Origin: Deltaproteobacteria bacterium
GTDB taxonomy: Bacteria > Desulfobacterota > Desulfomonilia > Desulfomonilales > Desulfomonilaceae
Direction of reading: 5' to 3'
DNA length: 64,000 nucleotides
Assembly (NCBI GenBank): GCA_016875095.1
Contig: VGSG01000001.1
Span: forward strand, 1-64,000
The notes below the pieces were generated by a model that had not been told where the DNA came from, searched no databases, and saw only the letters and a list, made by a program, of their open reading frames with translations. The position numbers and the translations under genes were made by a program. This document shows positions 50,730 to 59,995 of this stretch, piece after piece. The first letter of the stretch is position 1. The number at the start of each line of letters is the position of its first letter.

Positions 50730-52016
50730 CTATCTGGGGGGATTCTGGATTAGTTTGGCAAGGCCGCCGAACATATTCTTAACGGCTCTGAACATGGCCA
50801 CCATCTCACGCAACGCCTGCACTTCTTCTTCGGTGAGTTCCAGCTCGCCCTCCTCCGTGGCCGCCGTAGGCGCCTCCTTCATGGGCACGACCTTGGGTTT
50901 GGGAGGTACGGCCTTTGCCGGGGCTTCCACCTTCTCCGCGGGCTTCGGCGCCGCTGCTACTTTGGGAGCAGGTTTTTCCGCCTTCGGGGCTGCTGCGGGT
51001 TGGGGCGCCGCGGCCGCAGGCTTGGCGGCCTCCGCAATCAACGAGAGGTCCACCTTCATAGAATCAAGGTCCGTGGGGGCCATGATTTCCCCCAGATACT
51101 TCCGAATATGCTCCAAAGACCGGGGATGCCGGAGGATCAGCACGTCCGAACCGGCCTGCAAGGAGCTGATGGCCGTTATCACTTCCAAGTTGACTCCGCG
51201 GACCGCCGCGTCCCCCAGTTTCGGGTCTTCGCCGTTTGGCAGCTTGGCCTCCTTGGTTTTCCAAACTTCTTCCGCAATGTTATTGATGATCGGGTACTGG
51301 AGCTTGTCATCGTTCTGAGTCAGGGCCGCTTGTCGAATTCGTTCCATAATCGAGTAACAGTATTCGAGGCCGTAACCTACCCCGCCGGTGGTAGGATCGA
51401 TAAGGACTCTGTCATTGGGCACGCCCAGATTTTCCAGCAAGATGTTGAGTTGCTTGGCCAAGTTGATATCGATGGGGGTGTTGGCTGCCACCACATGCTT
51501 GTACGCGATGGCCGCCGCGCCTACCTGCTTGTAGTTATGCTCCGTCACCGGCCCAATGACCAGATTCTTCCCTTCGCAGGCCTCGCAAATCGCCTTAAGC
51601 GTTTCGGTGTTCTTCTCGTCGTTCGACACTCCCCAGACGATAAGCGGAAGATTGATCGCGTCCGCAACCTTCTTGGCGACCTCTGCCGCGTGATCCGCCG
51701 ACAGGTTCTTGCCGTTCGGGTCGGTTCCGGTCAACCAAAGGCAAACCGCGTCGGCTTTGTATACCTCCGCGCACTTCTTTGCCCAGGCAACCGGGTCCTT
51801 GACCGCATCTTTAAAGGGCTCGATGGCTTCGGCCGCCCACTCTTCCGGCTCGATGTCAAGAACTTGCAGCGCCAGAACAGGCGCATGAGGCATCTTCCCT
51901 TCAAAGGAGTAGAAGTTGTACGCCGTCTCGCCTCCGACAACCACCTCTGAACCTGGCTTACCGAACTTGATTTCTCTTATCTTTCCCGTGTACTTCACCT
52001 GCGGTAGTGCAGCCAT
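50730..52016 (-). CDS. acsD: Corrinoid/iron-sulfur protein small subunit AcsD (CdhD-like) with C-terminal extension
   Basis: Residues 1-325 match the CFeSP small subunit, a TIM barrel that with AcsC carries the methyl-corrinoid between methyltetrahydrofolate and acetyl-CoA synthase. VVGGETAYNFYSFEG, HKHVVAANTPIDINLAKQL, LIDPTTGGVGYGLEY and LILRHPRSLEHI are conserved blocks. After the barrel comes a ~65-residue Ala/Pro/Lys linker and then a C-terminal helix around EMVAMFRAVKN, which is absent from typical ~320-residue AcsD proteins and resembles the start of CooS in this window. The gene is on the opposite strand and 6 kb away from cooS-acsB-acsC. GGAAGGTGG precedes the start. Confidence 0.9.
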   Translation of the reverse strand: MAALPQVKYTGKIREIKFGKPGSEVVVGGETAYNFYSFEGKMPHAPVLALQVLDIEPEEWAAEAIEPFKDAVKDPVAWAKKCAEVYKADAVCLWLTGTDPNGKNLSADHAAEVAKKVADAINLPLIVWGVSNDEKNTETLKAICEACEGKNLVIGPVTEHNYKQVGAAAIAYKHVVAANTPIDINLAKQLNILLENLGVPNDRVLIDPTTGGVGYGLEYCYSIMERIRQAALTQNDDKLQYPIINNIAEEVWKTKEAKLPNGEDPKLGDAAVRGVNLEVITAISSLQAGSDVLILRHPRSLEHIRKYLGEIMAPTDLDSMKVDLSLIAEAAKPAAAAPQPAAAPKAEKPAPKVAAAPKPAEKVEAPAKAVPPKPKVVPMKEAPTAATEEGELELTEEEVQALREMVAMFRAVKNMFGGLAKLIQNPPR

Positions 52017-52471
52017 ACGCCACCTTCCTTCATATCGAGATTAGTAGCCCTCTTGCCCGGCCAACAAAGAACCGCTCGCCTTCCGGGTCCCTGAACCTCG
52101 GCGAGTGGCTGGAGCCTACATCGACCCGTCGGACACACTTCTTTGCTCAACCCCGCCACGATACGGGAAGTGAATCCGCGTACGCAACCCTTTTTCAGCC
52201 ATTTTGGATGTGGAGGGCGCTTGGGAGGCGTTCGCCTCCCCGCTTGCCCGACCCTTTGCTTCCATGAGCTCTTAACGCGTCACGCCGGTCAGGCAAGTCC
52301 TCAACCCATACTCTCATACCATACATCCCAGTTGTCATACAAGCGTTCTCTTATGCCTGCATTCTTAGCCGGAGCACCGGCCCCCGGCGCGTCGCGGGGA
52401 ACGGACCGGCTTGAATTCTGCGCGCTCCGCTGCAGGCTGCTCGCCCCGGCCATGCCCCGGACTGCCTGAGC
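52017..52471. other. Upstream region of acsD
   Basis: A GGGAGGCG/CGCCTCCC hairpin with a 2-base loop lies at 52223-52240, flanked by GGGC/GCCC. No gene is supported, and no strong promoter was found for acsD. It probably contains the acsD leader. Confidence 0.4.
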
Positions 52472-52909
52472 TTAGTCGTCCGAAGTCAGTTCTGCCCGAC
52501 CTCGAGCTATGATTCGCCCTATTTCCGCGGCGACGTGGAAACTCACTGAGATCGTGTTCCCGACCGCACGCGACCCCGTCATCGTCTCTTCCACTATGCC
52601 TTTGAAGGTAAGGTTTTCCTTGAGAAACGCGTGAGACAGGTGTTGGAGCCGGACACTCCTCACTCGCGCGCCGCGGGCCTGCCTCTCCAGGGCCGCGCAA
52701 GCCAAAGTCAGTATCCACAACGGATGGAGAGGGACCCGTGACTCCCCCACGCGCTCCGCCTCCTCTGTTACCAGGTAACGCGGATTGAAATCCCGCGCCA
52801 CCCGCGCTATTCGGAGGGAATGGTCTTCGAGCAGCGGGCCGATAGACATGGGAGCCAGATGATCCCCATCCCGGAAGGCGTCAGTCTCGAGTTTGGTCTG
52901 TCGCGCCAC
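52472..52909 (-). CDS. MaoC/hotdog-fold dehydratase-like protein
   Basis: The GTG start at 52909 has a well-spaced AGGAG; the open frame extends 13 codons upstream without a site. The sequence LAPMSIGPLLEDHSLRIARV, then ARDFNPRYLV and VPLHPLWILTL follow the hydratase-2 (MaoC) hotdog motif D-x4-H region, but the Asp/His pair is not clear (DFNPRY has no His), so catalysis is doubtful. The rest is a beta-strand-rich second half. It could be an inactive thioester-binding protein. Confidence 0.6.
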   Translation of the reverse strand: MARQTKLETDAFRDGDHLAPMSIGPLLEDHSLRIARVARDFNPRYLVTEEAERVGESRVPLHPLWILTLACAALERQARGARVRSVRLQHLSHAFLKENLTFKGIVEETMTGSRAVGNTISVSFHVAAEIGRIIARGRAELTSDD

Positions 52910-53001
52910 TTGACCACTCCTTTGCTTTTCATCGAAATCATACCACAAGACCCTTGGAACTCATCCAACACCGCAAAGCAAAGGCCGTGGTCTACCCTTT
53001 G

Positions 53002-53030
53002 TTGACAATTCCCTGTCATCTCCGTATAAA
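53002..53030 (+). promoter_or_regulatory. Consensus sigma-70 promoter
   Basis: TTGACA at 53002-53007 and TATAAA at 53025-53030 are 17 bases apart, with the gene beginning 44 bases later. Confidence 0.8.
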
Positions 53031-53073
53031 TCTGATTGCGCAAGTGGGAAAACACGCTGTTGAGGGCCCCCGA

Positions 53074-53316
53074 ATGGAACAGAGAGAGCTTGAACTTATA
53101 GAGGAGTGGCAAGAGAAGCTCCCCGAATTGAAGAAGCTGTGGCAGGAGCACCTTGAGCTTGAGGAACAACTCGACCGGTTCAATAAGCGCCTATATCTTT
53201 CCACAGCCGAGGAGATCGAGCGAAAAACCCTCCAGAAAAAGAAACTTAAGGGCCGAGACCAGATTGAACGCATCCTGACAGAAATTCGTGGCGGCGCTGT
53301 TTCCTTGAAGAGATGA
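53074..53316 (+). CDS. DUF465/YdcH-like small coiled-coil protein
   Basis: The 80-residue protein starts at the ATG at 53074, just after a good promoter; the open frame extends upstream to 52954, before that promoter. The sequence ELKKLWQEHLELEEQLDRF and then TLQKKKLKGRDQIERIL matches the DUF465 pattern of an antiparallel helical hairpin (EH...LE..L...KK.KL..KD.I). Its role in the cell is unknown. Confidence 0.72.
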   Translation: MEQRELELIEEWQEKLPELKKLWQEHLELEEQLDRFNKRLYLSTAEEIERKTLQKKKLKGRDQIERILTEIRGGAVSLKR

Positions 53317-53401
53317 CTCTCCTATGAGCGCGCGAGGAGTCTGCGCGGCGTCTATCCGCGTGGACCGCTCTCCCAACCGAGGATAATACCCTAGGGTGTC
53401 T

Positions 53402-54061
53402 ATGGCGGCGGGTACCAATCATAAAGAGCCGATAGCGCGAGAAGCTTTCCCGTATATGCTCGCTCCAGCCTTGTTGGCGGCCGTCTTGTGGTGGTGGGAT
53501 CTTCCGTGGCTCGCCCTCTTCTTTCTCGTGGCCACCATCGCGATAGCCCTCTTTTTTCGGAATCCCGACCGCAAGTCTCCCGAAGCCGACGGGCTGGTAG
53601 TCTCACCGGCCGACGGAACGGTCGTTGAAATAGCGGAAAACGCCCGTTCCACCAATTTGGATCGGGCCCCCCTTAAGCGGATCAGCATCTTCATGTCCGT
53701 GTTCAACGTGCATGTGAATCGTAGCCCCATGACAGGCAGAGTAGAGAAGATTACCTACTCAAAAGGCAAGTTCCTCGATGCTCGAGAAAAGGACGCGTCC
53801 GGCGTGAACGAACAGAACTCGCTCCTGCTCAAGTCGGGCGAGGACACGATAGAAGTGGTTCAGGTGGCCGGAAAAGTGGCGCGGCGCATCGCTTGTTGGG
53901 TCTCAGAAGGTGACGAAATGGCCCGGGGCGAACGGTTCGGCCTGATCCACTTCGGCTCCCGGCTCGATGTCTACCTCGGGCCGGAGTTTGAGGCACGGGT
54001 AGCCGTGCGAGCGCGCGTCAGGGCGGGAGAAACGGTCATAGCGGAAAAAAGGTCGTCTTAA
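53402..54061 (+). CDS. psd: Phosphatidylserine decarboxylase, short (archaetidyl) type
   Basis: The enzyme makes phosphatidylethanolamine from phosphatidylserine. Two N-terminal hydrophobic segments (LAPALLAAVLWWWDLPWLAL and the next ~20 residues) anchor it; VVSPADGTVVEI and FNVHVNRSPMTG are catalytic-domain motifs. The self-cleavage site is HFGSRLDVYLG, where Ser of GS becomes the pyruvoyl group. The length (~220 aa) fits the short family. The ATG at 53402 is taken; a GTG at 53396 is possible. pssA follows after 108 bases, as expected for one pathway. Confidence 0.92.
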   Translation: MAAGTNHKEPIAREAFPYMLAPALLAAVLWWWDLPWLALFFLVATIAIALFFRNPDRKSPEADGLVVSPADGTVVEIAENARSTNLDRAPLKRISIFMSVFNVHVNRSPMTGRVEKITYSKGKFLDAREKDASGVNEQNSLLLKSGEDTIEVVQVAGKVARRIACWVSEGDEMARGERFGLIHFGSRLDVYLGPEFEARVAVRARVRAGETVIAEKRSS

Positions 54062-54169
54062 GCCGGGGCCCCTTGTGGCTGCGAATTCTCTTGAATGTAG
54101 CCTTTTGGAGGCTGTAGAATCACAATAAGCGTAGTCGGCCTTTAGCCAATCGGGCGCGGGCGGTGATCC

Positions 54170-55027
54170 ATGGCGCACAAGAACACGCGAAAACGGCCTT
54201 TTTTCAGACGACGTCCCAGAGGCGAAACCGGGGATGAGCCTCGGGAGCGAGGCGCTCGGATTCGGCAGATGAAGAAAAGCATCTTTATCCTGCCCTCCCT
54301 GCTCACCCTGACAAGCGTCTTTTGCGCTTTCTATAGTATTGTCTGCGCCATTAAGGGCGCCTTTGTGCTCTCCGCGGCCCTTATTCTCGTTGCAGGCTTC
54401 TTCGACGGCTTGGACGGACGGGTTGCTCGTCTCACCAAGACTACCACTCGCTTCGGAGTGGAGCTGGATTCGCTTGCGGACGTGATTGCTTTCGGCGTAG
54501 CGCCTGCCCTACTTATGTACCAGTGGGCGTTGGCTCCATATCCTCGCGTAGGTTGGGTGAGCGCGTTTGTGTTTGTCGCTTGTGGGGCCCTTCGCCTAGC
54601 CCGGTTCAATGTTCAGACCGGCAGCATCGATCCGAAACGCTTTATCGGCCTTCCCATTCCCGCGGCCGCGGGTATGGTTGCGACTACAGTGATATTCTTT
54701 GACCACGTGGGCCTGAATCCAGCCGATTACGGTGTGCCGTTGCTGATACTTGTCTATGCGCTCTCTTTTCTCATGGTGAGCGGTGTCAGGTATCATGCGT
54801 TCAAGGACCTTGCGTTGGTCAAACAGAAGCCCTTCAGCTCGACAGTGGCTTTTGTCTTACTTCTTGCGCTGATTGCTGTGGCCCCGTTTGTTGTGCCTTT
54901 CTTTCTTTGCGCCGGCTATGTGATCTCCGGGCCTGTGCTGATGCTTGTTACGTATGTCCGTCCGAAGCGTCCCGAAGCCTCCAAGGCGCCGGCCGCGGAA
55001 GAAGCCGATGCTCCGGCCCCGTCATGA
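54170..55027 (+). CDS. pssA: CDP-diacylglycerol-serine O-phosphatidyltransferase
   Basis: This inner-membrane enzyme makes phosphatidylserine for Psd. The CDP-alcohol phosphotransferase motif is complete: DGLDGRVARL followed by FGVELDSLADVI, giving DGx2ARx8Gx3Dx3D. Several TM helices surround it (IFILPSLLTLTSVFCAFYS onwards). The first ~34 residues are Arg-rich and not seen in most homologues, so translation might start at the Met at 54269 instead. The last ~20 residues are an Ala/Pro-rich tail. The operon order psd-pssA-leuA recurs in many proteobacteria. Confidence 0.92.
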   Translation: MAHKNTRKRPFFRRRPRGETGDEPRERGARIRQMKKSIFILPSLLTLTSVFCAFYSIVCAIKGAFVLSAALILVAGFFDGLDGRVARLTKTTTRFGVELDSLADVIAFGVAPALLMYQWALAPYPRVGWVSAFVFVACGALRLARFNVQTGSIDPKRFIGLPIPAAAGMVATTVIFFDHVGLNPADYGVPLLILVYALSFLMVSGVRYHAFKDLALVKQKPFSSTVAFVLLLALIAVAPFVVPFFLCAGYVISGPVLMLVTYVRPKRPEASKAPAAEEADAPAPS

Positions 55028-55276
55028 AATAGGAATGATGAAGCCCTGCCCTGTGCAGTGATCCCTGTTTCGCCCGAAGAACCGCGTATCTCCGAGGGTG
55101 ACCCCCCAACGCCTCCACGGGCTCTGGCAGCGCTGATCGGTCTGTGTCAGAGACACGCCGCTTCCTCCGAGGTTCAACTCCGAATGCGAACATCTATGAC
55201 ACCTTTCAGGATGTCACAGACGGGAAGAGCGGTTGTGTCGCAAATCGAACTTCGGTGCATCGAGTAGGAGCCTGTC

Positions 55277-56812
55277 ATGTCCGAACGCGTGCTGATCTTT
55301 GATACCACTCTGCGCGATGGCGAGCAGTCCCCAGGCGCGAGCATGAACCAGCAGGAAAAAATGCAAATTGCCCGTCAACTGGAACGGCTCGGTGTAGACA
55401 TAATAGAGGCCGGCTTCCCCGCCAGCTCGGAAGGTGACCGCGAAGCGGTGGCAGCCATAGCCAAAGAAATAAAGAAAGCCCGGATCGTCGGTCTTGCCCG
55501 TTCAAACGCCCTTGACATTGACACCGCGTGGAAGGCGGTGGAAGGGGCGGAAAAGCCGGGCATTCACACCTTCATTGCCACCAGCGAGATCCATATGAGC
55601 CACAAGCTCAGAATGTCGCCTCAGGAAGTTATCGACCTGGCCGGTGAAGCGGTGCGGCTTGCGCGGTCGTACTCCGACTGGGTTGAGTTTTCCTGCGAAG
55701 ACGCCACCCGGAGCGATCCCGCGTTCATGTGTCAGGTTATTCAAGCCGCAATGGACGAGGGCGCCTGCACAATCAACATCCCGGACACCGTAGGATATGC
55801 GTACCCGGACGAAATGGCCGACCTTGTCAAGCACGTCCGCGCGAATGTCCGCGGAATCGAAAACGTTATCCTCTCCGTGCATTGCCACAACGACTTGGGC
55901 CTTGCGGTGGCAAACTCTCTCGCCGGGATTCGTGCCGGCGCGCGGCAGGTGGAATGCACGATTAACGGAATCGGAGAGCGAGCGGGCAATGCTGCGCTTG
56001 AGGAAATCGCGATGATCCTCAAGACGCGACGGGAGGCGCTCCCCTTCCACAGCGGAATAGTCACCAAGGAGATCTTCCATACCAGCCGCTTGGTCAGCTC
56101 CATCACCGGCGTGTCGGTTCAGCCCAACAAAGCGGTTGTGGGCTCCAATGCTTTCGCTCACGAAGCAGGGATCCACCAGCACGGAATTATTCAAGAGCGA
56201 AGCACGTACGAGATCATGGACCCTGAATCCATAGGTATGGGCAAATCGTCCCTTGTCCTGGGAAAGCATTCCGGACGACACGCATTCGGCGAGCGGGTGA
56301 AAGCTCTGGGATACACCCTTTCCGATGGGGAAATCGATCGAGCCTTCCGACGTTTCAAGAATGTGGCTGACAACAAGAAGACGGTTTTCGATGAAGACAT
56401 AGAAGCAATCATAGCGGACGAAATACTCCGGATCGCGGAAACGTACAAGTTGCTCTCCCTAACGGTCATGTCGGGTTCAGACGTGGTCCCTACCGCCACG
56501 GTTCGTATGGAAATCGAGGGCGCGGAGTACCACGGCGCGGAACTGGGGAATGGGCCGGTGGACGCCGCGTACAACGCGATTATGAAGCTCACAGGCCGCA
56601 AACCTACGTTGCGCCGGTTCTCCATTAGCGCCATTACCGGCGGCACGGACGCGCTTGGAGAGGTGAGCATCCAACTGGAGGAGGATGGGAACGTGGCGCA
56701 TGGACAAGGCAGCCACGAGGACATTATTGTCGCCTCGGCCAAAGCAATGGTCAATGCGTTGAACAGATTGCATTACATGGCCGGGAGGCCCCGCACCAAA
56801 GCTACCCTTTGA
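55277..56812 (+). CDS. leuA: 2-isopropylmalate synthase
   Basis: LeuA condenses acetyl-CoA with 2-ketoisovalerate, the first committed step of leucine synthesis. DTTLRDGEQSPGASM carries the metal Asp and base Arg, HCHNDLGLAVANSLAG the metal His pair, and NGIGERAGNAALEE the HMGL-like signature. The C-terminal ~120 residues form the LeuA regulatory domain that binds leucine. The start has TAGGAGCC upstream. It follows pssA by 249 bases, where I see no gene or leader element. Confidence 0.94.
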   Translation: MSERVLIFDTTLRDGEQSPGASMNQQEKMQIARQLERLGVDIIEAGFPASSEGDREAVAAIAKEIKKARIVGLARSNALDIDTAWKAVEGAEKPGIHTFIATSEIHMSHKLRMSPQEVIDLAGEAVRLARSYSDWVEFSCEDATRSDPAFMCQVIQAAMDEGACTINIPDTVGYAYPDEMADLVKHVRANVRGIENVILSVHCHNDLGLAVANSLAGIRAGARQVECTINGIGERAGNAALEEIAMILKTRREALPFHSGIVTKEIFHTSRLVSSITGVSVQPNKAVVGSNAFAHEAGIHQHGIIQERSTYEIMDPESIGMGKSSLVLGKHSGRHAFGERVKALGYTLSDGEIDRAFRRFKNVADNKKTVFDEDIEAIIADEILRIAETYKLLSLTVMSGSDVVPTATVRMEIEGAEYHGAELGNGPVDAAYNAIMKLTGRKPTLRRFSISAITGGTDALGEVSIQLEEDGNVAHGQGSHEDIIVASAKAMVNALNRLHYMAGRPRTKATL

Positions 56813-56893
56813 CCGCGGCATCGCCGCGCTCGTGAAATAGAGCGCTTTACATCAGTTGCCGGAATTTTCTCCGATTACTGCCCGGATATGGTA

Positions 56894-56965
56894 GGCGTCG
56901 GCCCCTACCGGTCTTCTTCAAGCGTGGGCTGTCCAAGAGGCCAAGAATGGTGACAACCGGTATAG
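56894..56965 (+). repeat. Dispersed 72-base repeat, copy B
   Basis: It matches 29431-29502 at 61 of 72 positions without gaps, in the same orientation, and is also in non-coding DNA. Nothing else is seen in the gap from 56813 to the promoter at 57225. Confidence 0.7.
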
Positions 56966-57224
56966 GAGTCCTAATTGAAGAGGTTGGGCGAAGCCTGGAA
57001 CGTTGGCCGAAGCCACGGACTTTCAAGATCCGCTGTAGCTTGTCAGCTATCGAAGTTCCTATTACTCACGAACTACGTGAGAAAGCATTGCGGCTTCTTG
57101 ATTAGTTCGATGAAGATCTATTATACTAAAGGCGGGTTGGGTCGCGCGCTCGGTCAGCATTAGTAGCACGTCACGAGCTATCTTTTGCGTTTCGTGCCAT
57201 ATGTGGAAAAATCTAAAAAAAGTA

Positions 57225-57253
57225 TTGAAACCGGATGTACACTGCTTCATAAT
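57225..57253 (+). promoter_or_regulatory. Candidate promoter of the CODH/ACS operon
   Basis: TTGAAA at 57225-57230 and CATAAT at 57248-57253 are 17 bases apart, about 105 bases before the first gene of the operon. Confidence 0.55.
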
Positions 57254-57357
57254 ATTTAGGCTCACCCATCGCGTTCCCTGTCCCATTATGCATGAGCGAA
57301 AGCCGAGGCACACGAGTGCCAGCGAGAGATAATCGCGAAGAAGAGAGGAGTCTCACG

Positions 57358-57588
57358 ATGGCGGACAAGTACGAGGAGAAACAGCGATTTGACGGAAAAA
57401 AGGTGAAAATTCTTCTGCCTGAGTATGGTCCCAATCCGGATGAGGAGCGATACCAGTGGCGGAGAAACATTACCGCGGTCAACCTAGCCGAAAGCGCTGA
57501 TCCGGTGCACAAGTATCTGGAGACCGCTGAAAGATACTTCTACTCCCAGGAGTGGTTTGGGAGCGAGAAGCGCAAGAACCCCGCGTAA
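57358..57588 (+). CDS. Hypothetical 76-aa protein at the head of the CODH/ACS operon
   Basis: The start at 57358 has GAGGAG at good spacing; 22 earlier in-frame codons lack a site. It is a small, charged, soluble protein (RFDGKKVKILLPEYGPNP, then HKYLETAERYFYSQEWFG) without cysteines or membrane helices. I recognise no family. It lies 167 bases before cooS, behind the only clear promoter, so it is likely co-expressed with CODH and could be an assembly or accessory factor. That is inference from position only. Confidence 0.65.
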   Translation: MADKYEEKQRFDGKKVKILLPEYGPNPDEERYQWRRNITAVNLAESADPVHKYLETAERYFYSQEWFGSEKRKNPA

Positions 57589-57755
57589 GCCCCTATGTGT
57601 TCCGTCCGAGCAAGGCAAATGTGCGCTCGGCGCGCCGAACATGGCTTTGACCCGGGCCATAGGGCTGACGCCGAGCCTGATGGTCTCAACCACAAATACC
57701 TGACGAAACGGCTGGAGCTCAAGCGTTTCGGCAGATGTAGAAAAGGAATGACAAT

Positions 57756-59906
57756 ATGGCCACACTGAGCAGGGAAGAAATTGAAGGTTTGAAGGAAATG
57801 GTAGGCGTTTTCAGGGCGATCAAGAACCTGGCCCAGGGCTTGGGCGGCATCGCGGGCGGAGAAGCCCCTGTTGCGGCTCCGGCGGAGGGACTTCCGGTGG
57901 TCGCCCCCCCGCCGAGGAAGAAGGAGCTGGGTCCGGTGGACTGGACGCAGCATACTATCGACCCGGTCACCTTGGAGGGCCTCAAGAGAGCCGATCAAGA
58001 AGGGTACAAAACCACATTTCATCGTGCGCTCACCATGACGGCATGTCCGATTGGCAAGGGCGGCACTTGTTGCAAGATCTGCAACATGGGCCCCTGCCGG
58101 GTGCTTCCTCCCAAGGGCAGAGATGAGACTCCCGAAGAGCGTAAGAAGAGAACCGGCCTATGCGGCGCGACTCCCGAGACCATCGCGGCTCGAAACTTCG
58201 CCCGCATGGTCGCGGCAGGCACCGCGTCTCACAGCGATCATGGCCGGCACGTAGCCCACACGTTTCTGCACGCGGCCAAAGGCGAGCTGCCCGACTATCA
58301 GATCAAGGACGTGCCAAAACTGCTTGCGTTGGCCCTGGACTTCGGAGTGGAGACCCAGGGTCGCGAGATTAAGGATATCGCTACTGAAATCGGCGAGAAG
58401 GCGCTCGCCCAGTACGGCCAGCAGGACGGCGAACTAACCTACGTCAAGAGAGCCCCCCTGAAGCGACAGGAGATCTGGCGCAAGGAAGGCGTGACCCCGA
58501 TCGGAATCGACAGATCCGTTGTGGAAGTTATGCACATGAGCTCCATGGGCGTGAACCAGGATATGGAACACATTATCCGCCTGGCCACCAGGTGCGCTCT
58601 TGCCGACGGTTGGGGCGGATCCATGATCGCCACCGATTTGTCGGACATCCTCTATGGAACGCCGGTGCCCATTCTGGGCAAAGTCAATTTGGGTTGCTTC
58701 AAGGAAGACACGGTGAACATAGTGGTGCATGGGCATGAGCCGTCCCTTTCAGAGATCATCGTCCAGGCGGTTCAGGATCCTGAAATGGTCAAGTACGCCA
58801 AGAGTAAGGGCGCGAACGGCGGTATCAGCCTGGGCGGCATTTGCTGCACCTCCAATGAGATTCTCATGCGGCACGGTATCCCAGTTGCGGGCAACTATTT
58901 GCAGCAGGAAATGGCCGTCATTACCGGCGCGGTCGAGGCCATGGTGGTGGATGTGCAGTGCGTCATGCAGGGTCTGGCGGAGCTGGCAAAGTGCTACCAC
59001 ACCCAGATCGTGACCACGAGCCCCATCGCCCAGATGCAGGGCGCATACAAGCACTATGCGTTTGACGAACATCATGCGCTCGAAACCGCCCGTGCGATCG
59101 TCAAGGACGCGATCGACAACTTCCCCAACCGAGACAAGAACAAAGTAGCGCTCCCCACCGAGCAGCAGGACATGGTGGTCGGGTTCAGCCACGAGACCAT
59201 CAATTACATGCTCGGCGGTATGTTCCGGGCCAGCTACCGACCGCTGAACGACAATATCATTAACGGCAAGGTCCGAGGCTTGGCAGGCATCGTTGGATGC
59301 GGGAATGCTCGTGTGAAGCATGATGAGCTCCATGTGACCCTGGCCAAGGAATTGATCAAGAACGACGTGTTGGTCCTCACCACCGGATGCTCGGCCATTG
59401 CTCTGGGCAAGGCGGGATTACTTACGCCTGAAGCCGCCCAAAAATACGCCGGAGCCGGTTTGGCCGAGGTATGCGACGCGGTGGGAATCCCGCCTGTGTT
59501 ACACATGGGCGCCTGTGTGGATAATTCCCGGATCCTTATGGCAGCCACGGCTGTGGTGCGGGACGGCGGACTTGGTGACGACATCAGCGACATTCCTGCC
59601 GTGGGTGTGGCTCCGGAGTGGATGAGCGAGAAAGCCGTTGCCATTGGGCAATACTTTGTTGCTTCGGGAGCTTACGTCCTCTTCGGAGTTGGGTTCCCGA
59701 CCATCAACGAGGACGTGTGCACCAATTACCTCTTCAAGGACATTGAAAAGGTTTATGGCGGCCGATGGGACTTCGTAGAGAAGGATCCTATGAAGATGGC
59801 CAAGAGGTGCCTCGCGCAAATCGATGCCAAGAGGAAAGCCCTCGGAATAGACAAGGCCAGGGAGCGGGTGCTGGCAGACATGGCCATGAGACGCGACCTG
59901 GGTTGA
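57756..59906 (+). CDS. cooS: Carbon monoxide dehydrogenase catalytic subunit CooS/AcsA
   Basis: The enzyme interconverts CO2 and CO at the nickel-iron C cluster and passes CO to AcsB. CCKICNMGPCRVLPP with the upstream Cys gives the D- and B-cluster ligands, GGICCTSNEILMRHG, GCGNARVKHDEL and TTGCSAIALGKAG give C-cluster residues, and GACVDNSRILMAA is also conserved. The first ~60 residues are an extra helix (EMVGVFRAIKN) and an Ala/Pro linker not found in typical ~630-residue CODH proteins. They resemble the C-terminal tag of AcsD. The overall length is 716 aa. Confidence 0.95.
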   Translation: MATLSREEIEGLKEMVGVFRAIKNLAQGLGGIAGGEAPVAAPAEGLPVVAPPPRKKELGPVDWTQHTIDPVTLEGLKRADQEGYKTTFHRALTMTACPIGKGGTCCKICNMGPCRVLPPKGRDETPEERKKRTGLCGATPETIAARNFARMVAAGTASHSDHGRHVAHTFLHAAKGELPDYQIKDVPKLLALALDFGVETQGREIKDIATEIGEKALAQYGQQDGELTYVKRAPLKRQEIWRKEGVTPIGIDRSVVEVMHMSSMGVNQDMEHIIRLATRCALADGWGGSMIATDLSDILYGTPVPILGKVNLGCFKEDTVNIVVHGHEPSLSEIIVQAVQDPEMVKYAKSKGANGGISLGGICCTSNEILMRHGIPVAGNYLQQEMAVITGAVEAMVVDVQCVMQGLAELAKCYHTQIVTTSPIAQMQGAYKHYAFDEHHALETARAIVKDAIDNFPNRDKNKVALPTEQQDMVVGFSHETINYMLGGMFRASYRPLNDNIINGKVRGLAGIVGCGNARVKHDELHVTLAKELIKNDVLVLTTGCSAIALGKAGLLTPEAAQKYAGAGLAEVCDAVGIPPVLHMGACVDNSRILMAATAVVRDGGLGDDISDIPAVGVAPEWMSEKAVAIGQYFVASGAYVLFGVGFPTINEDVCTNYLFKDIEKVYGGRWDFVEKDPMKMAKRCLAQIDAKRKALGIDKARERVLADMAMRRDLG

Positions 59907-59995
59907 TCGTTCGGAGAGTGTAGTAAAACCCGGTGAGGTTGCGACTCACCTCTCCGGATCTAAAGTTATCACTTTTCCCCAGGAGGATATGCACA

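Noticed and set aside
51000-51950. Plus-strand frame of 316 codons across acsD
   Set aside because: It is antisense to the AcsD barrel, which is well conserved, and contains no recognisable domain.
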